A stretch of 64,000 nucleotides of DNA, from positions 25,157,362 to 25,221,361 of the forward strand of contig OX235262.1 in NCBI GenBank assembly GCA_944472135.2, given 5' to 3'. Shown in pieces: positions 10,745 to 21,115 of this stretch. Below the pieces are notes generated by a model. The model saw only the letters and a list, made by a program, of their open reading frames with translations, did no database searches and was not told where the DNA came from. The stretch comes from Trichobilharzia regenti. Lineage: Eukaryota; Platyhelminthes; Trematoda; Strigeidida; Schistosomatidae. Positions within the stretch are counted from its first letter, which is position 1. Each line of letters opens with the position of its first letter. The translations under genes and the position numbers were made by a program.

Positions 10745-13345
10745 TATTATTATTATTCGCTTGGGTTCCGAGTGGCTTCAACAACACATCTCCACTTTGT
10801 TTTATTCTCTTCTCCTCTCCACCTACCTCTCATCACTTCCTCGCAGTATCTCCTCCATGTCACCCTAGGACGACCCACTCGTCTCTTCGCGTCGGGATTC
10901 AACTCGAGTGACGCACGATTTCATTCGACAGCTACCTCAAAGTGGGCCCGTTCCATCTCCACTTCCTCCTATATATTTGTTGATCAATCGGCTCCTGGTT
11001 GGTTTTTTGCCAGAGTTTCTTGTTACCAATTGTTTCTAAATGTCCATTTGATCTTCAGTATAGAGCCAGCGAAGGCAACTACTGATAAAAATCTGCAACC
11101 TGTTAGAAATCCTTTTCATGACACACTGGCAAAGTTTCTGACCCATATAGGAAGACCGACTTGACATTAGTGTTGAAAATCTGAATCTAGTTCTTTATGC
11201 TATGGAGTGTAGTGCAAAAGATTCCCAAACTGGTTCCAAGTTGATGAAGGTGTGTCTTGCCTTTCCGATTCTGGCCAGCTTTGACATCTTTATCCGTTCC
11301 GGTTGCCTGTGGTTGAAATGATGCTTCCTAAATAAGTAAAGGAAGGAACTGCCGTCAAATTTCTCCCGTTGATAATGATTAGTGCTGTTTGTTGCCACTG
11401 TTGGTTGGTTGTCTTCATCATCTCCATCTTGTCTATGTTCACCTGCAGTCCTGTTTTCGCTACGTGCCCGTTCAGCCAGTTTGTTGGTTTTCGCCTGTTA
11501 GTCTTCGAGTTTGTGTGACATTAGACAAAATCATCCACCGCGAAATCCACATCTTCTGGAGTCTTCTTATTGGCTCGGCATATTCCTGTCTTCTCACTTC
11601 CACGCACAGTCTTCCACATAATCCAGTCCGTCACACTTAGGGATATCATCGGTGATAGTAGTCATCCTTGTCTTACTCCTGTATTCAGTTTAAACGCTAC
11701 GCTGATTTTTCTGTGGTCGATCACTTGACATGTGATATCGTCATATGGCTGTTGATTGAGGTTGATAAAGGTTTGGAGCGCTGTATACCGTAGTGTTGAA
11801 GCAGTTTCGAAATTACGCTATCGAAGGTCTTTTCAAAATCAATGAAATTGACATAGAGGTTTGACTGGCACTCTATGTTTTGTTTGATGAGGATGCGTAG
11901 AGTTGCTTTTCCTGAATCTAGCTTGTTCCAGGGAGTAGAGTTCTGCATCCAGTGCATCTTTTATTCTCTCCAGGATGACATGGCTTGGTATTTCGTTTGG
12001 TGTAGACATCAGCATGATTCCGCATAATTTCTTGCAGAGGCCTAAGTAGCCGTTTTTTAGTAGCTATATAAGATAGCCTTTCTTCCAATCAGTATTCACT
12101 TTTCTTTCCTTCCAAGCTTTTTGTAATAATGGCGTGAAAACATCTGCTGCAGTCTGTGGGTCTGTACTCAGTGCTTCGAGGAGAATTCCGTCTGATCCTG
12201 CCGCGTTCCTGACAGGCCCCAGTAACCTCATTGCAAAACTGGCAGTGGGTTGCCCAACTATGGTGGTATTTCTGGACGAGTTGCAGCTGATGGTCGATTC
12301 AAGAGTCCTTTGAAGTTATCAGCCCAGTATTCTCCTCCTTGGTAATTAGATTCCCTTAACCATCTCTTATAAGTTTCATGTATGTTGACCTCATCCAGGA
12401 TACGGATTGACCTGGTCGTTCGATGTTGTCTGTTTTGCTTCAGTTGGTAGTGTGTCATAGAATCGTCTTTTATCTTTCAACTCACTTTTCTTTACTTTAT
12501 TCAGTACAGTGTACACTGAACTCAATTACTCCTGTTGTCCATCTGTCCATTGAGTTGTCTTCTGTTTCAGCATCCTCCTCCTCTCTTCTATTAGCCTCTG
12601 GGTATCCGTTGAGAGCCATCCCTTGTCTTGCCTCTTCTTTCTTACTAAAATGGTGGTGCATGCTTCCTTGAATATCGCCTTCAAAGAGTTTTAATATTAT
12701 TCCACACACGTTTTCTTAATGATGCCACGTAATGTCTCAGGCTTTGCTGCGACGGCTGCAGTGAAGGTGTCTTTCATAGTCTTGTCTTTCAGTTTCTGAG
12801 TGTTAAACCTCAGTTGCAGTCTTTTGCCGATTGCTATGAAGACTTTCAACTTGACCTTGATGGTTCCTTAAACTAGATAATAGTCTGAGCTCACATCTGC
12901 TCCCCTCCTCAACTTTGTGTCCTGTGGGCTGCATCACCAGTTCCTTGAGATTGAGATGAGCTCTGTATGGTTTTTGGTGTATCTATCAGGTGAAATCCAT
13001 GTTTGTACACGCTACTTCCAATCACCAAATTGTTGAAAGCACAGAAGTCTTCCAAGAGTTCTCCGTTCTCATTAATTTCCTAAGGCGAAAGCCTCTCGAC
13101 CCATGATGAGTCATCTTCCTGAATTATCTGCTCCCAGTTCAGCTGGCATTCATATCGTACATGAGAATTTTGATGTAACCATTCGGGATGTTGTGAATTA
13201 CTGTTTACAGTTGTCTATAGAAATCTTCCTTGTCTTGTTCCGAGCTGTTTATAGGTGCATAGCATTAGGTGATTGTGACCTTCTATCATTTTGAGTTAAA
13301 TCTTGCTGTCATAATCCTGGAGTAGATTGGTTCCCACTGTACTGG
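10745..13345 (-). pseudogene. RTE-like non-LTR retrotransposon, minus strand, decayed
   Basis: Read on the minus strand, frames broken by many stops and shifts give, in order: an APE-type endonuclease (CYAPINSSEQDKEDFY; FNNLVIGS; remnants of the RGADVSSDYYLV end, about 13290-12890), a linker (LRFNTQKLKDKT), the RT region with ESNYQGGEYWADNFKGLLNR (about 12350), the Asp-bearing LYVNFIDFEKTFDSV (about 11850), KARIGKAR-like end sequence (about 11250), and a C-terminus LNPDAKRRVGRPRVTWRR (about 10900). A (TAA)n tail sits at about 10745-10757. Order and motifs fit RTE elements such as schistosome SR2. Sequence at about 10960-11190 is not recognised and may be an insertion. Confidence 0.82.
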
Positions 13346-13349
13346 AGCT

Positions 13350-14950
13350 CTCCCGACCGAAAGCTGCTACCTTGATGTAGTGGTCGGGCTTGAACACCAC
13401 AATGTCCCAACAAACTATACTGGCTGAGGCTTATGTCTCTTGAGGTCCTACCATGCCAGAAAGGTTGTTTAGATAGTGGTTAGACAAAAAGCAGCTACCC
13501 AATCCAATCGCAAGACGAACTTGGCACACACTAACGCATGATCGGAGTCCAGGCATGTGCTCCAGAAGGAGCGACGTCTTGTATGCATCCTCGCCACCGG
13601 AAACTGACGGCAATATGATCAATCTGAGTCCAAGCTTGCTTCGCAGAGGGAGGATGCCAGGTAGCGCTACGGCGACGACTGTGCCGGAAGTTGGTGCTGG
13701 CTAGAAATAGGTTGTGATCCGCGTAAAGCTGCAGAAGATGGTCCCCATTATCTGACTTGCGACCATGTAGTCCCCATTGACCACTTAGACGATTCTCCTC
13801 CGAGCTTAGACGCCCGACCTGTGCATCCAAATCCCCAGCCAGCACTACGATATCCCTCCGACCCGCCTGTCTCAAGAGATCGCTGAGTTGGTAGTAGAAC
13901 TCATCCTTCAATGCATCCGGGCTGCAATCCGTCGGTGTATAGGCAGAGACAACAAATAGACACCGCCTATCTGGCCTACTACTCCTTGCTTTCGTTTAAC
14001 CTTCCAGCCTCGCAGCACATAAACGACTGTTAATGGGAATCCAGCCGAGCAATGCAGCTTCGGCTCTAGCACTCAGTGCGACACTGACACCAGCTACGCC
14101 GGATGCCGACGTCACAGGGTCCCCGGATAAGCGCAGGTGGTGCATACTGCTAGAACTTCCAGATGGAGAGGATAGTCGAAGCACTTCACTGGGATCTTGA
14201 ATGCGGGCCTCCGAAATGCAGCAGACATCGATAGCGAGGTTTTCCAAAGTTCTTACCAACCCTGCCTGTTGTCCGATTTGCATCAGCGTCCGAACACTGT
14301 AGGTGGCCAGCTTGAACGCGGCACGCGGTTTCAGGATATCTGGGTTAGATGTCACATTGGGGCAACCATTTTGGGGATTACTCACTAACATTTCGAAACG
14401 ACACAGATAGGCTGGGAATCTCAACAAAGGCGAAAGGCTGTCGAAGGTTAAGAAGTCAAAGTTAGCAAAGGTAAAATACAGAAAACTATGTATAAAAATA
14501 AAAGTAAGGTAGGAAGGACATAAGTTACTTGAGGCATCAGTGTTACTTGAAATCATTGTTAATAGCGCGCGATGAGTTTCAATGAGAGTTTGTTGCTTTA
14601 TTTCATTCATTGTGTGAGGGCTGAGATACTGCCCAGGCGCCCAGACCGAAGCAGGTGGTTTTATTAAGGGATCACCCCGAGCCTTTGACCTGGAGTCTAA
14701 TCCGAAAGGCAGCAGAGCAGCATCAGGAGCTGCATTCCCATGGTTGACGGTGACCCATATGGGTTCATACGCCATTTGATCCGATTGGATACTGGAACCC
14801 ATGTACCTCATGGTAACTGTTTTTAGTTTAACCGCTGTCCAGAGAACCTTCCTGACATGGTAGGACCTGCAGGGACAGAGTCCCAGTCAGTTTAGCTTGC
14901 TGGGTCATTGCGGTATTCAAGCCCAACCACCACGGCAAGGTAGCAGTTAT
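13350..14950. repeat. Inverted repeats (~115-130 bp) flanking the endonuclease fragment
   Basis: The plus strand at about 13350-13480 matches the minus strand at about 14950-14838. Shared strings include CTGCTACCTTG, GGGCTTGAA, and AGGTCCTACCATG. Identity is moderate, so the arrangement is not recent. The stretch 14950-15140 beyond it holds no supported gene on the plus strand. Confidence 0.7.
13484..14811 (-). pseudogene. Second RTE-like endonuclease fragment, minus strand
   Basis: An APE-type endonuclease different from the neighbouring one. The minus-strand frame 14811-13996 ends in the endonuclease start (FKLATYSVRTLMQIGQQAG, then the catalytic-Glu region ISEARIQD), and 13911-13531 continues with GDLDAQVG, WGLHGRKSDNGD, NLFLASTNFRH and WTQIDHIAV. 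The RT is missing; the fragment stops near 13484 where an inverted copy of its own leader begins. The first about 130 residues of the long frame show no known domain. Confidence 0.8.
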
Positions 14951-15029
14951 CGGCCGGGGTGAGTAGATAGTATCACAGATAATACATGTAATAAGAATCT
15001 CTGCCTATACTATGCAGTTCAGTTACTGA

Positions 15030-15142
15030 TTTAAAAAGTTCGTGAGTAGTTCTTTTCTGACACCTGACTCCCTCTTCACACAAAATCTGTGCTAAATATG
15101 GTATGGTAGAATTTTTATATTTAGTTGTACGAGCGTAAATTC
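15030..15142 (-). pseudogene. Short non-LTR polyprotein C-terminal remnant
   Basis: On the minus strand the string IYARTTKYKNSTIPYLAQ recurs at 25517-25801 as LYARTTKYRNSTIPYLAR. Conservation of the protein reading at two loci suggests a former coding end, probably of a non-LTR reverse transcriptase. It directly abuts the plus-strand PLE remnant. Confidence 0.5.
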
Positions 15143-15583
15143 TTACGACTATCCTATAAAATTCATTAGGAAGATCATTAAAGGCCAAAAATAAAATAAA
15201 AATAGTTGTGGAACTAGTAATAATAACATAAATAAGAGAGAATATAAGTCATCTACAGTCATACCATATAAAGAGGGGACATCTGAGGCACTAAGTAGGA
15301 TTCTAAATAAAGCAGGAATTAGGGTGGCATTTAAACCTACAAACTCACTCAGGGACAAGCTCTGTAGGTTAATAATATAATTTACAAAATACGCTGCAAT
15401 GACTGTGAGGTCAACTACATAGGTCAAACTAGTAGGTCAGGGGTAGTCAAATTGTCAGAACATACGAATTTAGCTAAGGGAAGAATGATTGACCCCGAGA
15501 AGATAAGTAATTTAGAAAAAAGCTCAGCAATTGCAATGCCTGCATTTTGATGTGGTTTTGTTCTCTGAGCTGGATAGTTAGTT

Positions 15584-15625
15584 TGCGAAGCTTTCATCAC
15601 CTTACTGGGTGACATCTTCAGCGCA
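15584..15625 (-). ncRNA. Hammerhead ribozyme-like motif, left arm of palindrome
   Basis: Exact reverse complement of 15643-15684, because both lie in the palindrome. A transcript in either direction would carry one sense and one antisense copy, which would pair with each other and probably block folding of both. Confidence 0.55.
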
Positions 15626-15642
15626 TACTTCAAATTGAAGTA

Positions 15643-15684
15643 TGCGCTGAAGATGTCACCCAGTAAGGTGATGAAAGCTTCGCA
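15643..15684 (+). ncRNA. Hammerhead ribozyme-like motif, right arm of palindrome
   Basis: Order of parts fits a type I hammerhead: stem I TGCG / CGCA, CTGAAGA (CUGANGA), stem II built from GTCACC / GGTGAT around CAGTAA, GAAA (15673-15676), then GCTT, so that AGCT could form stem III only between two molecules. Predicted cleavage is after T15680. One extra U between the core and stem II weakens the fit. Self-cleaving motifs with a minimal stem III are known from PLEs. Confidence 0.6.
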
Positions 15685-16025
15685 AACTAACTATCCAGCT
15701 CAGAGAACAAAACCACATCAAAATTATCCACCTGAGCTACAAATCTTCTCTATCATATCTAATGCCTGCATTAACACACAACCACACAATAAGGTGTGTG
15801 GGATAGGGTTAAATTTGTAAAAAGTAATCTAGGTAGGTGGAGAGAAATAGGTTGATTACTGAATCCTTGTTCATCGAGTCTACACCAAACACATGCAATA
15901 GGAATGACTCGTCACTCATACCTGAAATATGGAAAATACTATTACCAATCAAATCAAGTGAAAATCAAATGAAAAACGATGGAAGGAACTATATAAATGA
16001 ATTTAGGAAGTCGTGTGATTACATT

Positions 16026-16070
16026 GATATGATAATGAGCGGGAATAAATTGTGCTCGAAACGTCATCAG
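16026..16070 (+). ncRNA. Degenerate hammerhead-like module at PLE group 2 end
   Basis: TTGAT / ATCAG could form stem I around ATGATAA (compare CUGANGA, two mismatches), a GAGC / GCTC stem, then GAAACGTC with a self-complementary ACGT. Related modules lie at 26449-26495, 56362-56416 and, on the minus strand, 35926-35970, 37757-37805 and 53752-53796. The core changes make activity doubtful. Confidence 0.35.
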
Positions 16071-16431
16071 TAAACATTGCTGTATAACACTTTGAGACTT
16101 TATCAAAACAAAATTTATCCATAATGGAATTACACTCAACCACATTGCACAAGTTTTATTCTTTTCATATTTATCGTCACACTACTTTTAAGTAACCGAA
16201 AGTGAAATTACGAAATTTTCACCGTTGTACTAAAAGTTTAAGCAATAACCGTTTCGTTCTCATAGATTTTATCTTCATAAATGTACGATCATATTCATAG
16301 ATTACTTGAAATGGACAACAACAAGCAGTGTCTAAAAGTTTGATAATGAGGCGAAATGCTGCAGTAAAACAAGTTCGGTTTATTGAGAACAGAATATTGA
16401 GTGAGGAGACTCTTTTCAGCGAATTTATTAT

Positions 16432-16768
16432 CAAGCAATAAAGGTTAATAAAGCAGGATTTAATGAATTCATCAAATTTCGGTAGAACTCGTCAGCTGAA
16501 TACTCTACATACGCGAATATATATACTTTTGAAATTACATTGGGAGATATAAGACTGATAAGTTGAATACTCTACATACACGAATATATATACTTTTGAA
16601 ATTACATAGGGAGATATAAGACTGATAAGTAAACAAACTACATTGAATTAATCATGCAGAGAGACAGGTGCGAATATTTTCCAGGTCATGTTCAAATAGA
16701 TAAGGGGAGAGAGAGAGTATGAGAGATCAAAATTAAGATAAATTGCATTACGCTTCAATTACATCACT
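16432..16768. repeat. Left inverted pseudo-LTR of PLE 1
   Basis: 337 bp, complementary to 18348-18617 (270 bp). The 67-bp difference is a tandem duplication, 16494-16560 and 16561-16627, present only on the left. Positions 16769-17007, between the repeat and the coding frame, are simple AT-rich sequence. Confidence 0.88.
16454..16498 (-). ncRNA. Hammerhead-like ribozyme motif, left pseudo-LTR
   Basis: Minus-strand twin of 18551-18595. It lies downstream of the RT-endonuclease frame in the sense direction, so it would be in the element transcript as a sense motif. For the parts, see the right-hand copy. Confidence 0.55.
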
Positions 16769-17007
16769 TAGATAAACAATTAGTCATTAGGGAATATAAC
16801 GAGAATTGCAAACAGACTAATATCAATAGTAATAGTTTTAATAACAATAATAATAATAGTGTTGAAGTGAGTTAAGATAATCTTACGGATAAAGCATAGA
16901 TTTAAATGAATCAAGAATAATAATAATGGTAGTAATAATAACAAAAATAATAAGAAGAAGAGGTAGAATAATAGTAATAACAAGTAGAGAATAATAAGTA
17001 AAGCGTA

Positions 17008-18349
17008 TTACCATGGTAGATTCAGAGTGACGACCATCTCCTTTTGTATACAGAGGGCTGGTTTGTAAATTCGAATTGCACAAGCCTCTGCAATTGCAAG
17101 CATCTTCTTGTTTCTTTGTTTGCTGACGATGGTGAATGACTTGACGGCGTCGATATCATGTCCGTAATCCACGAGATGTTTTGTTATTGAGGATTTTGGG
17201 ACTTTGCACTCAGCTGTTTTCAACCATTTTGGCAAATGCTCCATCATGCGAGTAGACAATCGCCTTTCCGTACGACCTATGTATTTGCTGCCACAAACAC
17301 ACTCAAATTGATATATGCAGTTTGAAGTGTCGAGGATTGGCGACTGGTCTTTCCCAGATTGTTGAAGCACTCGCTTGGTGGTGTTAAGGAAAACAAGTTT
17401 TGCAGCATAATAAGTTCTCTTGATGGCTTTGTCAAGTCTTCGTTTCACTATTTCCTGTACGTCATCTCCTTTGAATGGCAAATTGATATAGACAGGTTTC
17501 TTTGGAACTGTCTGAATTGTTTTGCAAGGGGTAGTTTCTTTAGAGTATTTATTAATGAACTTCTCAGGATATCCATTCTTACATAAAATATCCTTCAAAG
17601 ATTTTGTTTCATGTTCAAAAGTACTGTCAGAACAAATTTTTCGTGCTCTATTGAACAGTGTTCTGACTAAGTTCTTTTTGTATTCGATTGGAACAAAGCT
17701 CTTGAAATGCATGTACTGTCCTGTCCATGAGGACTTTCTAAATATAGATCTTTCGATTGTGCCATCATTCATTTTGGTCAGAAGAACGTCTAGAAATTTA
17801 ATAGTATCGTTTTCCTCGTGTTCTACTGTGAAATTGAGATTTGGATGGCATGAGTTGAATTTTGTTAACATGTCTTCCGCTTTTGATCTGCTTTCACAGA
17901 CAATAAAAATGTCATCAACATATCTTAGGTATGCATTTGTTTCTTGTATATATTGCTGCAAAGTACCGGTTTCTAGGCGTGACAAGAATAAGTCTGCGAA
18001 AAGTGGTCCCAAAGGGCTTCCCATTGCGACACCATCAACTTGACGGAACAGACGCCCGTTGAATTGGAATTGGACATTTTTAGTACATAAAAGTAGTAAT
18101 TTCCTCAATTCCGATGTTGGAATGGGTATGTCTTCAGCTTCTTTACATATGAAGTCGATAGTTTCAACGACTGGCACATTTGTGAAAAGGGAGGTAACAT
18201 CGAAAGAGACTAAATGCTTATCGGATACATTGAAATCTTTAATTTGATTGACAAATTGAAATGAATCAGAGACTATATGTGTTCCGAAACGTTTCAGCAA
18301 GGGCTGCAGCAGTTCACATAGCCACTGTGCTAATCTGTGGTATGGTGAG
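17008..18349 (-). CDS. PLE reverse transcriptase with GIY-YIG endonuclease (N-terminally truncated)
   Basis: The frame is open from about 18400 down to TAA/TGA at 17008, with no ATG at its beginning. RT motifs in order: SFDVTSLFTNVP (motif A), DGVAMGSPLGPLFADLFL (motif B), YLRYVDDIFIV with the catalytic YVDD (motif C), and TIKFLDVLL (motif D). A linker with RKSSWTGQYMHF and RRLDKAIKRTYYA leads to the GIY-YIG domain: CIYQFECVCGSKYIGRTERR, EHLPKW, SSITKHL and a C-terminus LCIQKEMVVTLNLPW. The usual N-terminal LPKVHK region of PLE RT is missing: the frame enters the right inverted repeat at 18348. No internal stop over more than 430 codons suggests a young copy. Its product would copy element RNA at nicked target sites. 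Confidence 0.92.
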
Positions 18350-18617
18350 TGATGTAATTGAAGCGTAATGCAATTTATCTTAATTTTGATCTCTCATACT
18401 CTCTCTCTCCCCTTATCTATTTGAACATAACCTGGAAAATATTCGCACCTGTCTCTCTGCATGATTAATTCAATGTAGTTTGTTTACTTATCAGTCTTAT
18501 ATCTCCCTATGTAATTTCAAAAGTATATATATTCGCGTATGTAGAGTATTCAGCTGACGAGTTCTACCGAAATTTGATGAATTCATTAAATCCTGCTTTA
18601 TTAACCTTTATTGCTTG
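18348..18617. repeat. Right inverted pseudo-LTR of PLE 1
   Basis: 270 bp, reverse complement of the left repeat without its 67-bp duplication. It contains a GA/CT-rich stretch (18395-18410) and the hammerhead-like motif at 18551-18595. Confidence 0.88.
18551..18595 (+). ncRNA. Hammerhead-like ribozyme motif, right pseudo-LTR
   Basis: Parts in order: CAG (stem I), CTGACGA (perfect CUGANGA), a weak stem II of eight bases (GTTCTACC), GAAA, a self-complementary stem III (TTTGATGA / TTCATTAAA with one G-U), TC at the expected cleavage site (after C18592), and CTG closing stem I. Only stem II departs from the consensus. It is antisense to the RT frame on this side. Confidence 0.55.
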
Positions 18618-18874
18618 TTTTAAATTCGTATCGGGAAATAAATGTTTTCAATTTATTATCATGTTGTACAACCGTATATATATGGCTTTTAAGAATTTAT
18701 ATCCGGTGAGGGAATTAGGTCAAAGGTGTGAATGCATGAAATAATAATAACGGTATGAAATGCAATTAAAATATTTGTGATTATAATCATAGTTGAATGT
18801 CAAGTAGCAAAACAATTAATGTCATATATAGAATAATACAGTTGTATTTGTATTCATATTAGAATTCATGAGTT

Positions 18875-19100
18875 AATTGGTGGATGGTGACTAGCATTGG
18901 AATCGAGAATTCGCGTTTCGTCCTATTTGAGACTCGTCATCTTGATGAGTCTGCATTCCGCAGTGAATGATGATGTTCCCTCCGAGACACCGGTGGCACA
19001 ATGGTTAAGACGCTCGCCGACCATGCACATGGTCCAGGTTTGATTCACGGCCGACTCACACTAGCTAAATGAGTAATAGGACTGGTAAAGACGAAAGGTT
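18875..19100 (+). mobile_element. SINE with tRNA head and antisense hammerhead segment (unit A)
   Basis: Positions 18882-18940 are the reverse complement of an Sm-alpha-type hammerhead body: GGATGGTGACTAGCATTGGA, then GCGTTTCGTCCTATTTGAGA and CTCGTCAT. On the minus strand the core reads ATGACGA, stem II GTCT/GGAC and GAAAC. A tRNA-like head follows with A box TGGCACAATGG and a B box changed to GGTTTGATTCA. The same structure is in C (44548-44775), but not in B. Confidence 0.75.
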
Positions 19101-19169
19101 GGGAATAGATAAGATAGAAGTCAACATTGTATGTAATAACAAAAAGGAAAATAAAAACTATGATTTTGG

Positions 19170-19725
19170 ATTTAGAATGACAAGTAGGACAAGTGAGAAC
19201 AATTCAGAGTGAGAATAGTAATAATACTAGTGCTACTACTAATAATAATCATAGAAATAAAGGAAATGTGCGTAGAAAAACTGAATAAACAAAATAAATA
19301 ATTAATTATATGAATAAATAAATAAATGTGTATCCATCTACGGCCAAGGCAGAAGTAAGGATTGTACATACTTCTTTTATACAACACAATGGTCTGGCTT
19401 AAATTCATGAACGAACAACGCCTGTGCTGTCTTTAGAACTCTGCAACGAAAAAACGCGACAAGTTAGCATGGATTCGGTCAATGATCTTAAAATCGTGGT
19501 CAGGGTTGGCACAGTGACAGCAGTCGATCAGGTTTTCAATAATAGAGCTTCCCACACACTTCCTTTCTCCCTTGTAAAACCATGTTGCTGGAATATGTTC
19601 TCGTATCCGTGTGCAGAGTGTCGTCTTGCTACGACTGATGTACTTTGCTCCACAAGAGCAGATGAACTGACAGATGCACGTGGAGGCGGCCAGGCGAGTA
19701 AAGACAGTTATCAATCACAAGTTCA
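19170..19725 (-). pseudogene. PLE GIY-YIG endonuclease remnant (unit A)
   Basis: Minus strand: CICQFICSCGAKYISRSKTT, IREHIPATWFYKGERK, SSIIENLID, FKIIDRIHANLSRF, then after a stop or shift VHEFKPDHCVV and the PLE-like C-terminal QSLLLPWP. The YIG motif is YIS. No RT lies upstream. Near-identical copies are at 27205-27715 and 44850-45365. Confidence 0.82.
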
Positions 19726-20339
19726 TTTTGAATAACAATACATAAAGATTATATTGGCGAAATGATAACCTCCCAGTCAAATTAGTCCAAATTTCGAAAC
19801 CCTGATGGTGGATAGGATACAAGAGAAATGATAAACGGACAAATCACGCGGATTTTGGAATGAGTAAACAGAAACGTGAGATATAGTAAGAAGAAAACCC
19901 ATTTAAACATGTAGGCAGCAGAAGGATTCAGCGAAGAAATATTCGCTCCTCAATTAGATTCTCATCTCTGGCTCTATTCTATGTACTATATATTTATCCA
20001 TAGCATTTTTAATACAATACACAACAATTTACCAATCAAGTGGCACTGATATGTTTGTTAACAGTAATTAGTCAGTATCATCTTGTCAACGGGCTGATAT
20101 TTAACGAAGCAAATTAATACACACACTAGAGGGGTAGAAATGGCTACAACAAGTGGAGTGCTGAATGCACCACCATTTTGGAAAAAGCGAAGAGTTATTC
20201 AGGAATGAGTGAGTGATCAAGTTGAAAAAGTAACAGTTAACAAAAGAAAAAGAAATTGGGACAGTGATAACTTCTAATTACAAAGAGAAGTGGACAGAAA
20301 AAATACTGAAATAATTTAGACAATTGTAAATTTTCAAAG

Positions 20340-21115
20340 GCTCAGTGAAAGTGGAAGTGGAACGGCTGAAACATTCATGTAACGATGCCCAATTCATAGA
20401 TATTGATTGTACGAATCTACTCTGAACATGACGGCATAATTTCTTCAGGCAAATGGCTAGGCTTTCAGTTGTATGTAGAAGATGAATTTGTCAAAGAAAT
20501 TTTTAATACTAGTAGGAATGCGATAAATAGATTTAAATGCAGTATTACCATAACAGTAGGCTCAATGTATACTAGGTGTGCTAATTAAAACAAGGTCAGG
20601 AAAAGGTAGTCTTTTTCACTTGCTTCACTATTCAGGGCCTGGAAAGTGATCAAAAACGAACTCATTCTCCAGTGGAATAGAGCAAGCCTTCATCATGCCA
20701 GTCAGTCGAAGTGTCTTCTTTCTACAAAGACGAATTTAAGCATGAGGACATGCAACAACCACACAATGTCGACCCCAGCCTCGAAGACTAATTCGACTGT
20801 CAAAGGAATGAAAAGATGGGATATGCAAGTGCTAGTAATGTGTCAGTGGGGCAAACGAAATGGAAGTGGACTATCGAATTTGTTAACTCGTCAGTCAGTA
20901 ATCAACAATCCTCTGGTCACCTGGACTACAAGGACGAGCACACCGAGGGATATCAACAACAGCCGCCACTGCTCTTATGTAATGACAATCAGTCTCATCC
21001 ATCAAGAGCCAAGTCAGAATGCAGAGAAGAAGGTTACAGGTGTACAGTGAAGTTGTACGAACAGTGTATATCAGGAGAAGAAGGACGAAAATCAGAACAA
21101 GTGATTCTGTGAATA
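20340..21115 (+). other. Conserved plus-strand frames of unknown nature (unit A)
   Basis: Two short frames, ending at 20588 and about 21112, are kept in B (28612-28848, 28985-29386) and C (46263-46496, 46633-47034). In A they carry shifts. Readable strings include SGKWLGFQLYVEDEFV and QTKWKWTIEFVN. No domain is recognised and starts are not ATG-supported for the longer frame; they may be old mobile-element coding sequence. The rest up to 21990 has no gene. Confidence 0.3.

Larger units (their letters stand above)
15545..15761. mobile_element. Palindromic insertion with 12-bp target duplication
   Basis: Inserted into the PLE endonuclease frame; AATGCCTGCATT stands on both sides, and the sister locus at 26190 has one uninterrupted copy of the site. 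Positions 15544-15633 and 15635-15724 are exact reverse complements around A15634, giving a 181-bp palindrome. A unique 37-base tail (CCACCTGAGCTACAAATCTT...) follows. Each arm contains a hammerhead-like motif (see the next entries). Probably a terminal repeat of another PLE family, inserted head to head. Confidence 0.82.
15143..16080 (+). pseudogene. PLE group 2 GIY-YIG endonuclease remnant, interrupted
   Basis: On the plus strand: STVIPYKEGTSEALSRI, RVAFKPTNSLRDKLC, then a CCHH/GIY-YIG endonuclease of PLE type with CNDCEVNYIGQTSR, LSEHTNLAKG and SSAIAMPA (about 15250-15544). A palindromic insertion (15545-15761) splits the frame. After it come HNHT, LITESLFIESTPNTC and IWKILLPIKSS to about 16070. 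The endonuclease nicks target DNA for PLE priming. RT is absent here; a sister copy without the insertion is at 25810-26500. Confidence 0.85.
16433..18649 (-). mobile_element. PLE group 1 element with inverted terminal repeats
   Basis: 2217 bp inserted in unit A; AATTTATTATC stands at 16422-16432 and 18650-18660, and units B and C have a single copy at the same place. The ends are inverted repeats, one RT-endonuclease frame lies between them on the minus strand, and the N-terminal part of the RT is missing, as is common in Penelope copies with inverted pseudo-LTRs. A 32-base piece (18618-18649) beyond the right repeat is unmatched at the left. Confidence 0.88.

Noticed and set aside
12423..12671. 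Plus-strand frame in the RTE-like region
   Set aside because: It is opposite the minus-strand RTE linker, which has recognisable order and motifs.
15149..15427. Hydrophobic minus-strand frame (and its copy at 25794-26078)
   Set aside because: It is the antisense of the plus-strand PLE endonuclease remnant; the hydrophobic look comes from AT-rich antisense.
17359..18247. Plus-strand frames across the PLE 1 coding region
   Set aside because: Shadows of the minus-strand RT-endonuclease frame.
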